Shown piece after piece: positions 44,175 through 54,546 of a stretch of 64,000 nt of DNA; the first letter of the stretch is position 1, and every line of letters begins with the position of its first letter. The position numbers and the translations under genes were made by a program. This DNA comes from a bacterium (GTDB taxonomy: Bacteria > Myxococcota_A > Bradymonadia > UBA7976 > UBA1532): assembly GCA_030427205.1 (NCBI GenBank), contig JAUHXC010000016.1:158625-222624 (forward strand). The letters are read 5' to 3'. The notes beneath the pieces are model-generated. The model was not told the DNA's origin and ran no database searches. It saw only the letters and a list, made by a program, of their open reading frames with translations.

Positions 44175-45804
44175 CCGATCCTCCGTCGATGGGCTCGAGC
44201 GGCAACTCGATAGTGAACGTCGCGCCGACGTCGAGTTCGCCGCGCGCGGTGATGGTGCCACCGTGACGTTCGGCGATCTGGCGGCAGATCGCCAGCCCGA
44301 CGCCGCTGCCCGGGTATTCGTGGCGCGGATGCAGCCGACGGAAGGGCTCGAAGATGCGCTCGGCGAAGCGACCCTCGAAGCCGATGCCGTTGTCGGCGAT
44401 CACCAGTCGGATGCCCGACGCGTCGCTCTCGACGGGGTGCTCGACGCGCAGGGTGATGCGCGGCCGGCGGCCCTCGGCGGCGTATTTGAGCGCGTTGCCC
44501 AGCAGGTTCTGCAGCAGCTGGGCCATCTGGGTGCGATCGGCCCGCACGGTCGGCAGGGCGTCGGTCTCGATGATGGCCGCCCGCTCGGCGATGGCCGGCG
44601 ACAGATCGCCGAGCACCTCGCCGAGCACCGCGTTGAGGTCGATGATGGCCACCTGCCGCGGCCGGGTACGGGCCCGGGAGTAGGCCAGCAGGTCGTTGAT
44701 CAACGTGCGCTGCCGCGTCGCCGCGTCGATGAGGTAGTCCAGCGCCTGCTGCTCTTCGGGGTCGAGGCGGTCCCGCGCGCTCTCGTCGAGCAGGCTGCCG
44801 AAGGCCTGGATCTTGCGCAGCGGCTCCTGCAGATCGTGGGACGCGACATAGGCGAAGCGCTCGAGCTCGCGGTTGCTGCGCACCAGCGCCTCGGCCCGCC
44901 GGGCGAGCTCGGCGGCGGCTTTCGCCCGCTCGCTGACGTCGCGCACCACGAGGACCTGCTCGCTCTGGCCGAACGGCTCGCCGATGGAGACCTCCGCCGG
45001 GAAGCTGCGCCCATCTGCCCGGCGCCCGGTCGTGATGAGCCCGCCCACCGACGACGTCGCCTCCAGGGTCGGGTCTTCCAGGTGGACGAGGTGATCGATC
45101 GCCATGCCGATCAGCGCGCCGTCGGGCCGGTCGAACAGCTGCTTCGCCGCGCGGTTGGCCCGCACGATGTGCCGCTCGCCGTCGATCACCAGGACCCCGT
45201 CGGCGGCGGTGTCGACCACCGCTTCGAGCCGCTGCTCGCTGGCCTGCACCCGATCGAGGTTGCGCCGGACGCGCCGATCGTACTGCCCGAACAGCAGCAG
45301 GGTCAGCGCATGGGTATTGGCCAGGGCGAAGAGCACGAAGCCGTCGATGAACTCCAGGTCACCGCGGCTGCTGTCGATGAGCACCGCGGCGAGGGTGACC
45401 ACGACCGATGTGCTCCAGGCGGCGAGCAGCAGGTTGCGGCGGCTGTTGCGCGACGCCGGGCGATGGGGCAGCAGCAGCGCGACGACCATCAGCGGCACGA
45501 CCGTCAGGACCGGCACGAGCTTGGGCACGATGAAGGCGTAGGCCAGCGTCGCCGCCATCAAGCCGATACCCATCGTGCGCGCCGCGGCGGCCGCCCGTCG
45601 GGCCAGGGCCAACGAGCGCCCCCTGCGGATCGGCAGCAGCAGCGCCAGCAGCACGCCGGCGCCGGCGAGCATCCACGAGTCGCGGTTGACGACCCAGCCG
45701 ATCAGCTCGACCGCGATCACCCCGATGATGACCACCGTCACCGCGTCGGCGAACTGGCGCTCGGCGCGGCCGTCGGCCGGCTCGGGCTGCGATGCCGGCT
45801 TCAT
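44125..45804 (-). CDS. Membrane PAS-domain histidine kinase
   Basis: 559 residues from the ATG at 45804. About six membrane helices in the first 180 residues (VIIGVIAVELIGWVV, VLLALLLPI, TLAYAFIVPKLVPVL, VPLMVVALLLP), then a PAS domain (EAVVDTAADGVLVIDGERHIVRANRAAKQLF), and a phytochrome-type kinase core: H box FAYVASHDLQEPLRKIQAF, N box LLQNLLGNALKYAAEG, G1 VIADNGIGFEG and G2 YPGSGVGLAICRQI. All catalytic motifs intact. Its ATG overlaps the stop of the multihaem cytochrome gene. Confidence 0.92.
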   Translation of the reverse strand: MKPASQPEPADGRAERQFADAVTVVIIGVIAVELIGWVVNRDSWMLAGAGVLLALLLPIRRGRSLALARRAAAAARTMGIGLMAATLAYAFIVPKLVPVLTVVPLMVVALLLPHRPASRNSRRNLLLAAWSTSVVVTLAAVLIDSSRGDLEFIDGFVLFALANTHALTLLLFGQYDRRVRRNLDRVQASEQRLEAVVDTAADGVLVIDGERHIVRANRAAKQLFDRPDGALIGMAIDHLVHLEDPTLEATSSVGGLITTGRRADGRSFPAEVSIGEPFGQSEQVLVVRDVSERAKAAAELARRAEALVRSNRELERFAYVASHDLQEPLRKIQAFGSLLDESARDRLDPEEQQALDYLIDAATRQRTLINDLLAYSRARTRPRQVAIIDLNAVLGEVLGDLSPAIAERAAIIETDALPTVRADRTQMAQLLQNLLGNALKYAAEGRRPRITLRVEHPVESDASGIRLVIADNGIGFEGRFAERIFEPFRRLHPRHEYPGSGVGLAICRQIAERHGGTITARGELDVGATFTIELPLEPIDGGSDGRRPEARQDSHDSAG

Positions 45805-48050
45805 GGCGCCCCCAGACGCCGGGCCTGGGCGGCGGCTCGATCGGCCAGCGCCGTCTCGCCCCGCCGACGCAGGACGTCGGCGAGGGCCGCCCAGCCGTCG
45901 GCCATGGTGGGCTCCAAGCGCACCGCGCGGTCGAGCAGCCCCATGGCGTCGTCGAGGCGCCCGGCCTTCGCCGCCAGCCGGCCCAGCACCAGCGAGGCGT
46001 CGGCCGGGGCGGCCCTGACCGCCGCCGCCGCGAGATCGGCCGCCTGCTCGACGTCTCCGCGGCCCAGCGCCACCCGCGCCCGGGCGCCAGCGACCCGGGC
46101 GACCGCGTCGGCCCCCCGCGCCCGCGACGCGGCCCGCTGGCAGGCGATATCGGCGGTGTCCCACGCGCGGCGGTCGGCCCGCAGGCGGCACAGGTTGAGC
46201 CACGCCCGCGGATCGCCCGGCTCGCGGGCGGCGGCCACTTCGAAGGCGCGCTCGGCGGCCGGCGGATTCAGCCCGGCGAGCGCCAGCGCGCCGCGCAAGA
46301 CATGGCCGTCGGCCACCTCGGGGCGCAGCCGATCATGGGCGGCGAGCGCGGCCTCGGCTGCGCGTGCATCACCCCGCGCCGCCGCGATACGGGCGGCGAC
46401 GAGCAGATCGTCGGGGTCGTCGGGGCGCAGCTCACGAGCGGATGCGAGGGCGGTGGCCGCGGCGTCGACGGCGCCCGTCTGCAGGCGCAGGCGCGCCAGA
46501 TCGGCCCACCAGGTGGCCCGCGCGGCCGACGTGCCGGCGCGGCGCACCGCGTCTTCGAGGGCCGCCCGGGCTCCCGCCGGATCGCCCGCCAGCGTCTTCA
46601 TCGACGCCAGATCGGCCCAGGCCGCCGGGTCGTCGGGCGCCTCCTTCAGCGCCGCCGTGAGCAGCGCCAGCGCCCGATCCCGCTCGGCGGCGTCGACCCG
46701 CGTGCGGGCCGACTCGGCCAACGCCCGGCCCAGCAGGCGGCGGGCGACCGCGTCGGAGACCCCGGCCGGCCGGTTGATCCATTCGAGCGGACCGGTATCG
46801 CCGCGGGCATTCTCGGCGGCGGGGCGTCGGCGGATGAAGTGGTCGGTCATCGTGACGTGGGGGATGTCGCTCGTCGCGCTGCGGGCCATGTGGCAGGCGG
46901 CGCAGTCGGCGCCACCCGGCCCGGCGCACGCCAAGCCGTGGGTATCGGGCTTCGCGCCGTCTGTGGTGTCGGATGCGCCGGCGCCGTGGCATGCCCGGCA
47001 TCCGGCCGAGCGATCGGGCCGCTCGCCGGTGGGGTGGGGGACGTGGCACGTCGTGCAGCGCCCCGCTTCGGGGTCGGCCGTCGCGCAGCGGCTGCGGCGC
47101 AGGCGCTCGGCATGGCTCGCTATCCCGATCTCGGCGCCCGGCGTGCGTCGAGCGAAGACGGCGACGACCTCGCCGAGCGCGCGTCCGGGCAGCATCTCGT
47201 CCCACCGGCGGCCGGCCCGCAGCAGCCGCACCGCGCCCTGCAGGTGGCACTGCCCGCAGACGTCGGCGCCCAGATCGGGCGGCAACCGGTCGGGCATGAC
47301 CGGCGGCGACGCTTTGCCGGCGAGGCGCGCGGTCACGTGGGCCCGGCCGTCGCCGTGGCAGCGCGCGCACCCTATCCCGTCGGCGAGCGGCGCGGTGAAG
47401 CGGTCGTCGGTGCCCGGCGCGGTCGGCGCCGGGTCGTTGTGACAGGTCAGGCATTCGAGGTTGATCGCCCGCCGGAACCCGGGGTGATCGGGCACGTCGT
47501 AGCCCGGGCTGAGCCCCCAGCCCGCGGTCCGGTACCATGTCAGCGGCATCAGCTCGGCCCGGTAGACGTCGGCGCTCGGCGAGTGGGTGTGCACGTACGA
47601 GCGGGTGTGGTTGCCGCTGCCCACCACATGGCTCGCGGCACGGGACAGCCCCCCGATCTCGGCGAAGGTGGAGCCCGCGGCGTCGACGGTGAAGCGCTCG
47701 CCGGTGGTCGGGTGCACGACGGCGGCCGGACCGCGCGCACGATCGGGCGCGGTGATCAGACTGCGCAGGCTGCGGCCCATCGGCGAGGCGCGCCAGGCTT
47801 CGACCTCGTCGGGGTGACAGTCGGCACACGCCTCTTCGGCGGCGCGGATCGCCTGCCAGTCCGGGGCTTTGGCGCCGGGCGGCGAGGGGCTCGGCGGGGC
47901 GACGGGCTGCGGCGGGGCGACCGGTTGCGGTGGGGATTCAGCTGGAAACGACTCTCGGGTCACGTCTGTCACGTCCTGCCGCTCGCCTTCGCTCCGGCAC
48001 CCCGAGACGAGGAGCAGCGCGAACCCGAGAACGGCGAGAGTGCGGGTCAT
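45801..48050 (-). CDS. Seven-haem cytochrome c lipoprotein with C-terminal TPR domain
   Basis: 749 residues from the ATG at 48050. Lipoprotein signal (lipobox VSGC), a Pro-rich spacer with duplicated PQPVAPP, then seven CxxCH haem sites at about residues 75, 200, 228, 265, 332, 351 and 383. Several additional His residues (for example HTHSPSAD) could be distal ligands. From about 430 to the end are tetratricopeptide repeats. Similar cytochrome c554-like/TPR proteins occur in Planctomycetota and Myxococcota. It leads an operon with a membrane histidine kinase and receiver (both overlapping), suggesting either that redox state is sensed or that the kinase controls an electron-transfer system. 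Confidence 0.88.
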   Translation of the reverse strand: MTRTLAVLGFALLLVSGCRSEGERQDVTDVTRESFPAESPPQPVAPPQPVAPPSPSPPGAKAPDWQAIRAAEEACADCHPDEVEAWRASPMGRSLRSLITAPDRARGPAAVVHPTTGERFTVDAAGSTFAEIGGLSRAASHVVGSGNHTRSYVHTHSPSADVYRAELMPLTWYRTAGWGLSPGYDVPDHPGFRRAINLECLTCHNDPAPTAPGTDDRFTAPLADGIGCARCHGDGRAHVTARLAGKASPPVMPDRLPPDLGADVCGQCHLQGAVRLLRAGRRWDEMLPGRALGEVVAVFARRTPGAEIGIASHAERLRRSRCATADPEAGRCTTCHVPHPTGERPDRSAGCRACHGAGASDTTDGAKPDTHGLACAGPGGADCAACHMARSATSDIPHVTMTDHFIRRRPAAENARGDTGPLEWINRPAGVSDAVARRLLGRALAESARTRVDAAERDRALALLTAALKEAPDDPAAWADLASMKTLAGDPAGARAALEDAVRRAGTSAARATWWADLARLRLQTGAVDAAATALASARELRPDDPDDLLVAARIAAARGDARAAEAALAAHDRLRPEVADGHVLRGALALAGLNPPAAERAFEVAAAREPGDPRAWLNLCRLRADRRAWDTADIACQRAASRARGADAVARVAGARARVALGRGDVEQAADLAAAAVRAAPADASLVLGRLAAKAGRLDDAMGLLDRAVRLEPTMADGWAALADVLRRRGETALADRAAAQARRLGAP

Positions 48051-48158
48051 CTGCGGGTGATCGTGCCGGGTCGGGCATGCGGAATCAACCGAGCACACCC
48101 TTGGGCATCAGCGGTGACGATTGCGTCGCCTCGGCGCTTGATGTTTCATGTCCGGGTC

Positions 48159-48590
48159 ATGGATTCCTCCAGTTTCTATCATGTCGTCTTCGGGGCCCTT
48201 TGCCTGCTCGCGCTCGCGGGCTGTCACGGCGAGGAGCCGGTGCTGCCCGACGAGCCCGATCCCCAGTTCTGGGCGTCGTATCGCGACGGTGAGGTGGCCG
48301 ACGGCTCCCTGGTCGACGGCTCCCTGGCCGACGCCGCGTCGCCCGGCCTGTGCAGCGAGCAGAACGGTCAGGGCACCGCGATGCGGGTGGTCAATACGAC
48401 CGCCGGTCCGGTCGCCTCGTATTGGGTGGACTTCGAGTGCAACGAGCGGCCGTATCAGACGATCCCCGCCGGCGAATCGCGGGATCAGATGAGCTTCGTG
48501 GGCCATGTCTGGCGCTTTCGCGGGGCCGACGGGCGGCTGATCCGGCAGGTCGTGCTCGAAGAGACGCCGCTGCAGGAGGTCGAGCTGTGA
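48159..48590 (+). CDS. Lipoprotein with a VHL (von Hippel-Lindau) beta domain
   Basis: 143 residues from the ATG at 48159 (48141 also possible; neither has a strong ribosome site). Signal peptide with lipobox LAGC, a 50-residue acidic linker, then a domain matching the beta domain of human pVHL without gaps over its core. MRVVNTTAGPVASYWVDFE corresponds to the pVHL stretch ending in VWLNF. Next comes RPYQTIPAGESRD, then MSFVGHVWRFRGADGR, corresponding to HSYRGHLWLFRDA. Equivalents of the hydroxyproline-binding residues W88, Y98, S111, H115 and W117 are W89, Y99, S112, H116 and W118; Y112 is Phe. Overlaps the next gene (GTGA). The ligand is unknown. Confidence 0.85.
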   Translation: MDSSSFYHVVFGALCLLALAGCHGEEPVLPDEPDPQFWASYRDGEVADGSLVDGSLADAASPGLCSEQNGQGTAMRVVNTTAGPVASYWVDFECNERPYQTIPAGESRDQMSFVGHVWRFRGADGRLIRQVVLEETPLQEVEL

Positions 48591-49012
48591 GGCGCACCGG
48601 TTTCGCCGGGTTCGCCGGCAGCACGCTGTTGCTCGCGCTCGGCTTCGCGGCGGGCTGCGACTACACCCGCGTCGACGTGGCCCAGCAGGGCCCGACCGCC
48701 GCCTGCCACGACGTCGCCGGGGTCATCGCCGCGCGCAGCTTCGCCTGCGGGGCCGGTCACGACGGCGCCAACGCCCGCTACGACGCGTTCTACGCCCGAT
48801 ACCGCTGCATCGAGTGGGATCCGATCACGACCCCCTACGACGAGCTGTGGCATTGCAGCTTCCGGGTGGGCCAGCTCGACTGCGAAGCCGTCGAGGCCCG
48901 GGGAGATGACCTCGATCTCTGGCTCGCGGAGTCGGCGGCGTGTCCGCTGCTCGTCGAGCGCATCGACGGCACGCCGCTGCCCGGCGGCATCGCGCGCGAG
49001 GGATCGGAATGA
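48587..49012 (+). CDS. Small Cys-rich lipoprotein of unknown function
   Basis: 141 residues from a GTG with GGAGG upstream, overlapping the VHL-domain gene stop. Signal peptide with lipobox AAGC. The mature part has eight or so Cys in pairs (ACHDV, FACGAG, YRCIEW, HCSFRV, LDCEAV, AACPLL), suggesting disulphides. No family recognised. It overlaps the following outer-membrane protein gene, so the three genes are translated together. Confidence 0.65.
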   Translation: MRRTGFAGFAGSTLLLALGFAAGCDYTRVDVAQQGPTAACHDVAGVIAARSFACGAGHDGANARYDAFYARYRCIEWDPITTPYDELWHCSFRVGQLDCEAVEARGDDLDLWLAESAACPLLVERIDGTPLPGGIAREGSE

Positions 49013-50298
49013 TGCGCCGCGCGGCATCCGCCCCTCGCCCGACAGCGGCGATAGGGCTCGCGGCCGTCGTCGCGCTGACGCTCTCGGCCGCGCCCGCGCT
49101 GTCCCAGGAGCCGCCGGCGGGCAACGACTGCCAGAACGTCAACCCCATCGCCGGCTCGCTGGAGTACCGCCTCGCCGCCCTCGCGCTGCGCGGCAACGCC
49201 CAGACGTACGGCGCCGCGGCGCTGACCGATCGGGGCCTGCTCTCGCCGATGAGCCGCCTCGAGATCTCCGAGGAGACCCGCGGCGACGACGAAGGCTCGA
49301 TGGTGCTCGCGTTCAGCATGAACCAGACCTTCGGCGTGCTCGACGTGCCCACCGTCGAACAGAACAGCGGCTGCCCCCGCGAGCTGAAGTACAGCACCCG
49401 CCCGCTCGACATGGCCGGCATGTCGTTCGGCTTCGGCTATCGCCAGGACGACTGGGGCCTCTTCTATGCCGGCTCGGTGACCTACTCGTTCCTGGCCGCC
49501 GACAACGGGCCGCTGCGGGGCATGATCGCCGGCTCGGCGGCCATCGGCGCCTCCTACGTGGTGCTGCTCGGGCCGCTGATCGACTCCGCCAACCGCGAGG
49601 CGGGGGTGGTCTCGTTCAACGCCGACTATGTCGTCGGCGCCTTCTACGACTTCGGCCCGGTCGCCGCCGCGCTCGGCTTCGTCGGCAGCCAGGGGCTCTA
49701 CGCCCGGCTCGGCGGCGTCGACATCGGCGGCTTCGTCTCGGGGGTCTTCGACGCCGATACGGGCGTCGCGACGCTCGACCTCGAGCTGGGTCCCTACGAC
49801 CTGGGCCCGATCTCGCCGCGCATCTGGGGCACCCGCAAGGCCATCGTCGCGCCCGGCGTCACCGACGCTCAGGGCCTCACCGGCCGCGGGACGACCGAGG
49901 CCGCCGCGTGGAGCGTCGCCGGCGTCGAGCTGCAAGACATCAGCGGCATGCTCGACCTGCGCTTCGCGTGGATGTTCGAGCCGGAGATGCGCTACTCCGA
50001 GGCCATCGCCACGGTGCACAGCGCCCGCTACAACGCCCCGATCGTCGACGGAAAAGGGCTGCTGGACACCGACTTTCCGGTGGACTTCGCGCTCTTCGGC
50101 GGCGTCGTCGGGCTGCCGCAGATGCGCTACTACGGCCTGGAGGGCGGCGCCGTCTTCAGCGCGGGCGGTGAGGTCCGGGTCGGCGGGCGCGCGGGCATCG
50201 TCCTGCGCGCCGTCTACAACGACCCCGCGCGCCTGACGCTCTTCCCCTACTCGGTGGGGCACTTCGCGATCGACTACGGGCTCGGCGGCGCCTTCTGA
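49009..50298 (+). CDS. Outer-membrane beta-barrel-like protein in the VHL-domain operon
   Basis: 429 residues. Signal peptide (AIGLAAVVALTLSAAPALS, cleaved before QEPP). The mature protein has about 16 alternating strands ending with aromatic residues (MSFGFGYRQDDWGLFYAGSVTY, GVVSFNADYVVGAFYDFG, VGHFAIDYGLGGAF) and a C-terminal Phe, typical of the outer membrane. No family recognised. It starts with ATGATG overlapping the previous stop. Two Cys in the first 100 residues could link to the small Cys-rich lipoprotein. Confidence 0.72.
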   Translation: MMRRAASAPRPTAAIGLAAVVALTLSAAPALSQEPPAGNDCQNVNPIAGSLEYRLAALALRGNAQTYGAAALTDRGLLSPMSRLEISEETRGDDEGSMVLAFSMNQTFGVLDVPTVEQNSGCPRELKYSTRPLDMAGMSFGFGYRQDDWGLFYAGSVTYSFLAADNGPLRGMIAGSAAIGASYVVLLGPLIDSANREAGVVSFNADYVVGAFYDFGPVAAALGFVGSQGLYARLGGVDIGGFVSGVFDADTGVATLDLELGPYDLGPISPRIWGTRKAIVAPGVTDAQGLTGRGTTEAAAWSVAGVELQDISGMLDLRFAWMFEPEMRYSEAIATVHSARYNAPIVDGKGLLDTDFPVDFALFGGVVGLPQMRYYGLEGGAVFSAGGEVRVGGRAGIVLRAVYNDPARLTLFPYSVGHFAIDYGLGGAF

Positions 50299-50441
50299 CG
50301 ATCGCCGGGGCCGCTCGGCGCGGCCGCCAGCCCGGTGAAGGCCCGGCCCGCGCGGGCACACATCCCTTGCCGTGCCGGTGCCGTTCGTGCATCATGCGCG
50401 ACGTTTCGGGGCCCTTGTGGCCCATCCGACCGAGGGCCGTG

Positions 50442-51503
<1,062 letters not shown>

Positions 51504-51530
51504 CCCGCGCGCAGGCGGGGAGGGGGAGAC

Positions 51531-52433
51531 ATGGCAGAGGGCACCGGGATCGTCACCGTCGGGGTCATCGGCGGCAGCGGTCTGTACGACATCGAAGGGC
51601 TCACCGACGTCGAGGAGATCACCCTCGACACCCCGTTCGGCTCGACGTCCGACGCGTTCGTCGTCGGCACCCTCGACGGGGTGCGCTGCGTCTTCGTGCC
51701 CCGCCACGGCAAGGGCCACCGCCACCTGCCGACCGAGGTGCCCTACCGGGCCAACATCTGGGGCCTCAAGAAGCTCGGCGCCCAGCATGTGCTCTCGGTC
51801 TCGGCCGTCGGCTCGCTGCGCGAAGACATCGAGCCGGGCCACCTCGTGGTGCCCGATCAGCTCATCGACCGCACCCGCGGCCGCCCGTCGAGCTTCTTCG
51901 GTGAAGGCTGCGTGGGCCACGTGCAGTTCGGCGAGCCCTACGAGCAGGGGCTGCGCAAAGAGCTGCTGGCCGCGGTGCGCGAGGTGGGGGCCGAGGTGCA
52001 CGACGGCGGCACCTACGTCTGCATCGAGGGGCCGACCTTCTCGACGAAGGCCGAGAGCCACCTCTACCGCTCGTGGACGTGCGACATCGTCGGCATGACC
52101 AACCTGCCCGAGGCCCGGCTGGCCCGCGAGGCCGAGCTGGCCTACGCCACCCTCGCGCTGTCGACCGACTACGACTGCTGGCACGAGGGCCACGATGAGG
52201 TCAGCGTCGAGTCGGTCATCGCGATCATCAAGCAGAACGTGGCCACGGCCAAGGCGGTCATCCGCACCCTGTGCCGGCGGCTCGCCGCGCTGGGGCACGT
52301 GCAGTGGCCGGCGCATACCGCGCTGGGCCACGGCATGGCGATCATGACCCCCGCCGAGCGCATCCCGCCCGAGACCAAGCGCAAGCTGCAGCTCATCTGC
52401 GGGGACTATGTCTGGCCCGGGGAGCAGGCGTGA
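51531..52433 (+). CDS. mtnP: S-methyl-5'-thioadenosine phosphorylase
   Basis: 300 residues. Phosphorolyses MTA (from polyamine or homoserine lactone synthesis) to adenine and methylthioribose-1-phosphate. VIGGSGLYDIEGL opens the phosphate-binding region, with HGKGHRHLPTEVPYRANIWGLK, the purine site YVCIEGPTFSTKAES and GMTNLPEARLAREAE. STDYDCWHEGHDE marks MTA rather than guanosine/inosine specificity. A strong GGGGAGGGGGAG precedes the ATG. Its stop overlaps the PfkB gene (TGATG). Such enzymes can also cleave 5'-deoxyadenosine. Confidence 0.92.
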   Translation: MAEGTGIVTVGVIGGSGLYDIEGLTDVEEITLDTPFGSTSDAFVVGTLDGVRCVFVPRHGKGHRHLPTEVPYRANIWGLKKLGAQHVLSVSAVGSLREDIEPGHLVVPDQLIDRTRGRPSSFFGEGCVGHVQFGEPYEQGLRKELLAAVREVGAEVHDGGTYVCIEGPTFSTKAESHLYRSWTCDIVGMTNLPEARLAREAELAYATLALSTDYDCWHEGHDEVSVESVIAIIKQNVATAKAVIRTLCRRLAALGHVQWPAHTALGHGMAIMTPAERIPPETKRKLQLICGDYVWPGEQA

Positions 52434-53338
52434 TGGCCGATTCGATCCTGGTTGTGGGCAGCGTCGCCTTCGACGATCTCGAGACCCCGCACGGGGTGCG
52501 CGAGGGCGCGTTGGGCGGCTCGGCGAACTACTTCAGCGCCAGCGCGAGCCTCTTCGCGCCGGTGCGGCTCGTGGCGGTGGTCGGCGACGACTTCCCCGGC
52601 GAACACCTCGACGCGCTCGCCGCCCGCGGGGTCGACCTCGCCGGCCTCGAGCGGGTCGACGGCCCGACCTTCCGCTGGAAGGGGCGCTACGCAGCCGAAG
52701 ACGCCGACGCCGAGACCCTCGATACCCAGCTCAACGTCTTCGAGCATTTTCAGCCGAAGATCCCCGCCGACTGGAAGACCTCGCCCATCGTCTTCCTCGG
52801 CAACATCCACCCGCGGCTGCAGCTCGACGTGCTCGACCAGATCGAGTCGCCGCGGCTGGTGGCCGCCGATACGATGAACTTCTGGATCGACGGCGAGCGC
52901 GAGACCCTGCTCGAGGTGCTCGCCCGCATCGACCTGCTCGTGATCAACGAGACCGAGGCCCGCCAGCTCGCCGACGACGAGAACATCTTCAAGGCCGCCG
53001 ACAAGGTGCGGGCGATGGGCCCCAAGATGCTCATCGTCAAGCGCGGCGCCTATGGCGCGCTGCTCTTCCACCCCGACGGCACCTTCTTCGTGCCCGCGGT
53101 GCCGCTGCGTGAGGTCATCGATCCGACCGGCGCCGGCGATACCTTCGCCTCGGGGGTCATCGGCAGCCTCGCCGCCGACGGCGCGCTCGACCTGCCCGCC
53201 CTGCGCCGGGCGGTGCTCACCGGCACGGTCATGGCCAGCTTCGCCTGTCAGGGTTTTGGCCTCGACCGGGTGATGACCGTCGATCGGGCCCAGGTCGAGG
53301 CGCGCCTCGAAGAGCTCTTGATCCTCATCCGGCCCTGA
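52433..53338 (+). CDS. PfkB-family sugar/nucleoside kinase
   Basis: 301 residues, ribokinase fold. N-terminal GSVAFDDLETPHG and GGSANYFSASASLFAPVRLVAVVGDDF; the second PfkB signature DPTGAGDTFASGVIGSL holds the catalytic Asp and anion hole. Substrate unassigned; the family includes adenosine kinases and many sugar kinases. TGATG overlap with mtnP suggests it works on a product of that enzyme, such as adenine-derived nucleoside or a 5-deoxysugar; this is inference. Confidence 0.88.
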   Translation: MADSILVVGSVAFDDLETPHGVREGALGGSANYFSASASLFAPVRLVAVVGDDFPGEHLDALAARGVDLAGLERVDGPTFRWKGRYAAEDADAETLDTQLNVFEHFQPKIPADWKTSPIVFLGNIHPRLQLDVLDQIESPRLVAADTMNFWIDGERETLLEVLARIDLLVINETEARQLADDENIFKAADKVRAMGPKMLIVKRGAYGALLFHPDGTFFVPAVPLREVIDPTGAGDTFASGVIGSLAADGALDLPALRRAVLTGTVMASFACQGFGLDRVMTVDRAQVEARLEELLILIRP

Positions 53339-53729
53339 TGGGCAGGCCCTCAGGGCAAGCCCGATCGGCATGTCGATCAGGGGCGAACCGCATGCGCAGC
53401 TTGACGTCGGGGGCCACGATCCGTAGCCTCGATCGCACGGGGACGTGGAGCAGGGGAGTGCGCCACGCCGCCATATGTCATCGGCGATCGACGGATCGCC
53501 CACGATCGCATCGAGGCGAGATGTCGCGGCCGCCCTCAGGGGAACGCGCCACATCGGGCCGACGCCGAGTCGGTCGACCTCGATCCGATCTGTCGGGTTG
53601 CCCGACACGCGCCGCCCGAGGCGCGACGTGATCCCCCGCACCACCAGCGCCCCGCCGAGCCGCGCCCTGCCGAGCCGCGCCCTGCGGCACGAACTGGATC
53701 ACGGCGCCGACCACCCATATGGTTGGAGC
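53339..53729. other. 391-base gap with hairpins and a 15-base tandem repeat
   Basis: No credible gene. It contains a perfect hairpin TGTCGGG-TTG-CCCGACA (53591-53607), and a near-perfect 15-base duplication CGAGCCGCGCCCTGC (about 53656-53685). The last bases hold the ribosome site (GGTTGGAGC) of the next gene. No homology to RNA families could be recognised by eye. Confidence 0.5.
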
Positions 53730-54470
53730 ATGTCACGATCCCTGCCCGTCATCGCGATGTTCGGCCTGCTGTGCATGGCATGCGAATGTCAGGAGGTCGC
53801 CGACCTGCGGGGCAACCCCGAGCGCCTCTCGTTGACGCTGTGGGGCATGGCCGACGCGGCCGATGACGCGGCGATGGCTGGGGTCTCCGGCGAAGGCCGC
53901 TACGCGGTCGCGGTCGATCCGGGCGACATCCGCAGCGCGACCCTGGTGCTGCGCAATGGCGACCTCGACCTCGCCGCCGAGCCGCTCGACGGCGAGCAAT
54001 TCGCCGATCCGGCGCCCGACGCGGGGCCCGTGCTGACCATCGAGCTCGATCAGAGCGCGGTGCCCGAACCCGGCGCGCAGCGCACGCTGCAGCGGCAGCA
54101 CTTCGACGCGGTGCGGGTGCGCGCGGTGATCGACGGCACGGTCTTCGTCGACAGCCGCCCGACGGTCGACATCGCGCTCGATCTGGCCACCGGCGCCACG
54201 ACGGTCAACGCGACCGGCGTCCTCGAGCGGGTCGGCGGCCTCGAAGCCGCGGCGCGCCCCTATACCATCGAGGGCCGGGGCATCACCCCCATCGACTGCA
54301 GCTATCGCATCGCCGATGTCGGCGAGACCTGGATGCCACCCGAAGGCCAGGTCGACGTCTGCCGCGCGCTGGTGGACGAAGCCGCCGCGCTGCCGATGTC
54401 CGCCGATACCCCCGAGCTGCCCTGGGACGCGACCCGCGGCCCCGCGGTGCAGACCATCTGCGGCATCTGA
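53730..54470 (+). CDS. Lipoprotein of unknown function
   Basis: 246 residues; lipobox CMAC at the end of a short signal (VIAMFGLLCMAC) and an additional Cys right after. The mature protein is beta-rich (RYAVAVDPGDIRSATLVLRNGDLDLA, VTVNATGVLERVGGLEA) with a transthyretin/immunoglobulin flavour. No named family recognised. Monocistronic, convergent with methionine aminopeptidase. Confidence 0.65.
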   Translation: MSRSLPVIAMFGLLCMACECQEVADLRGNPERLSLTLWGMADAADDAAMAGVSGEGRYAVAVDPGDIRSATLVLRNGDLDLAAEPLDGEQFADPAPDAGPVLTIELDQSAVPEPGAQRTLQRQHFDAVRVRAVIDGTVFVDSRPTVDIALDLATGATTVNATGVLERVGGLEAAARPYTIEGRGITPIDCSYRIADVGETWMPPEGQVDVCRALVDEAAALPMSADTPELPWDATRGPAVQTICGI

Positions 54471-54546
54471 GCACCGGCCGCGTGCCGCCGCGCCCTGAGC
54501 CGGGCCGCCCCTGAACCCGGGTCACCCCCGAAGCACCTGCGCCACC

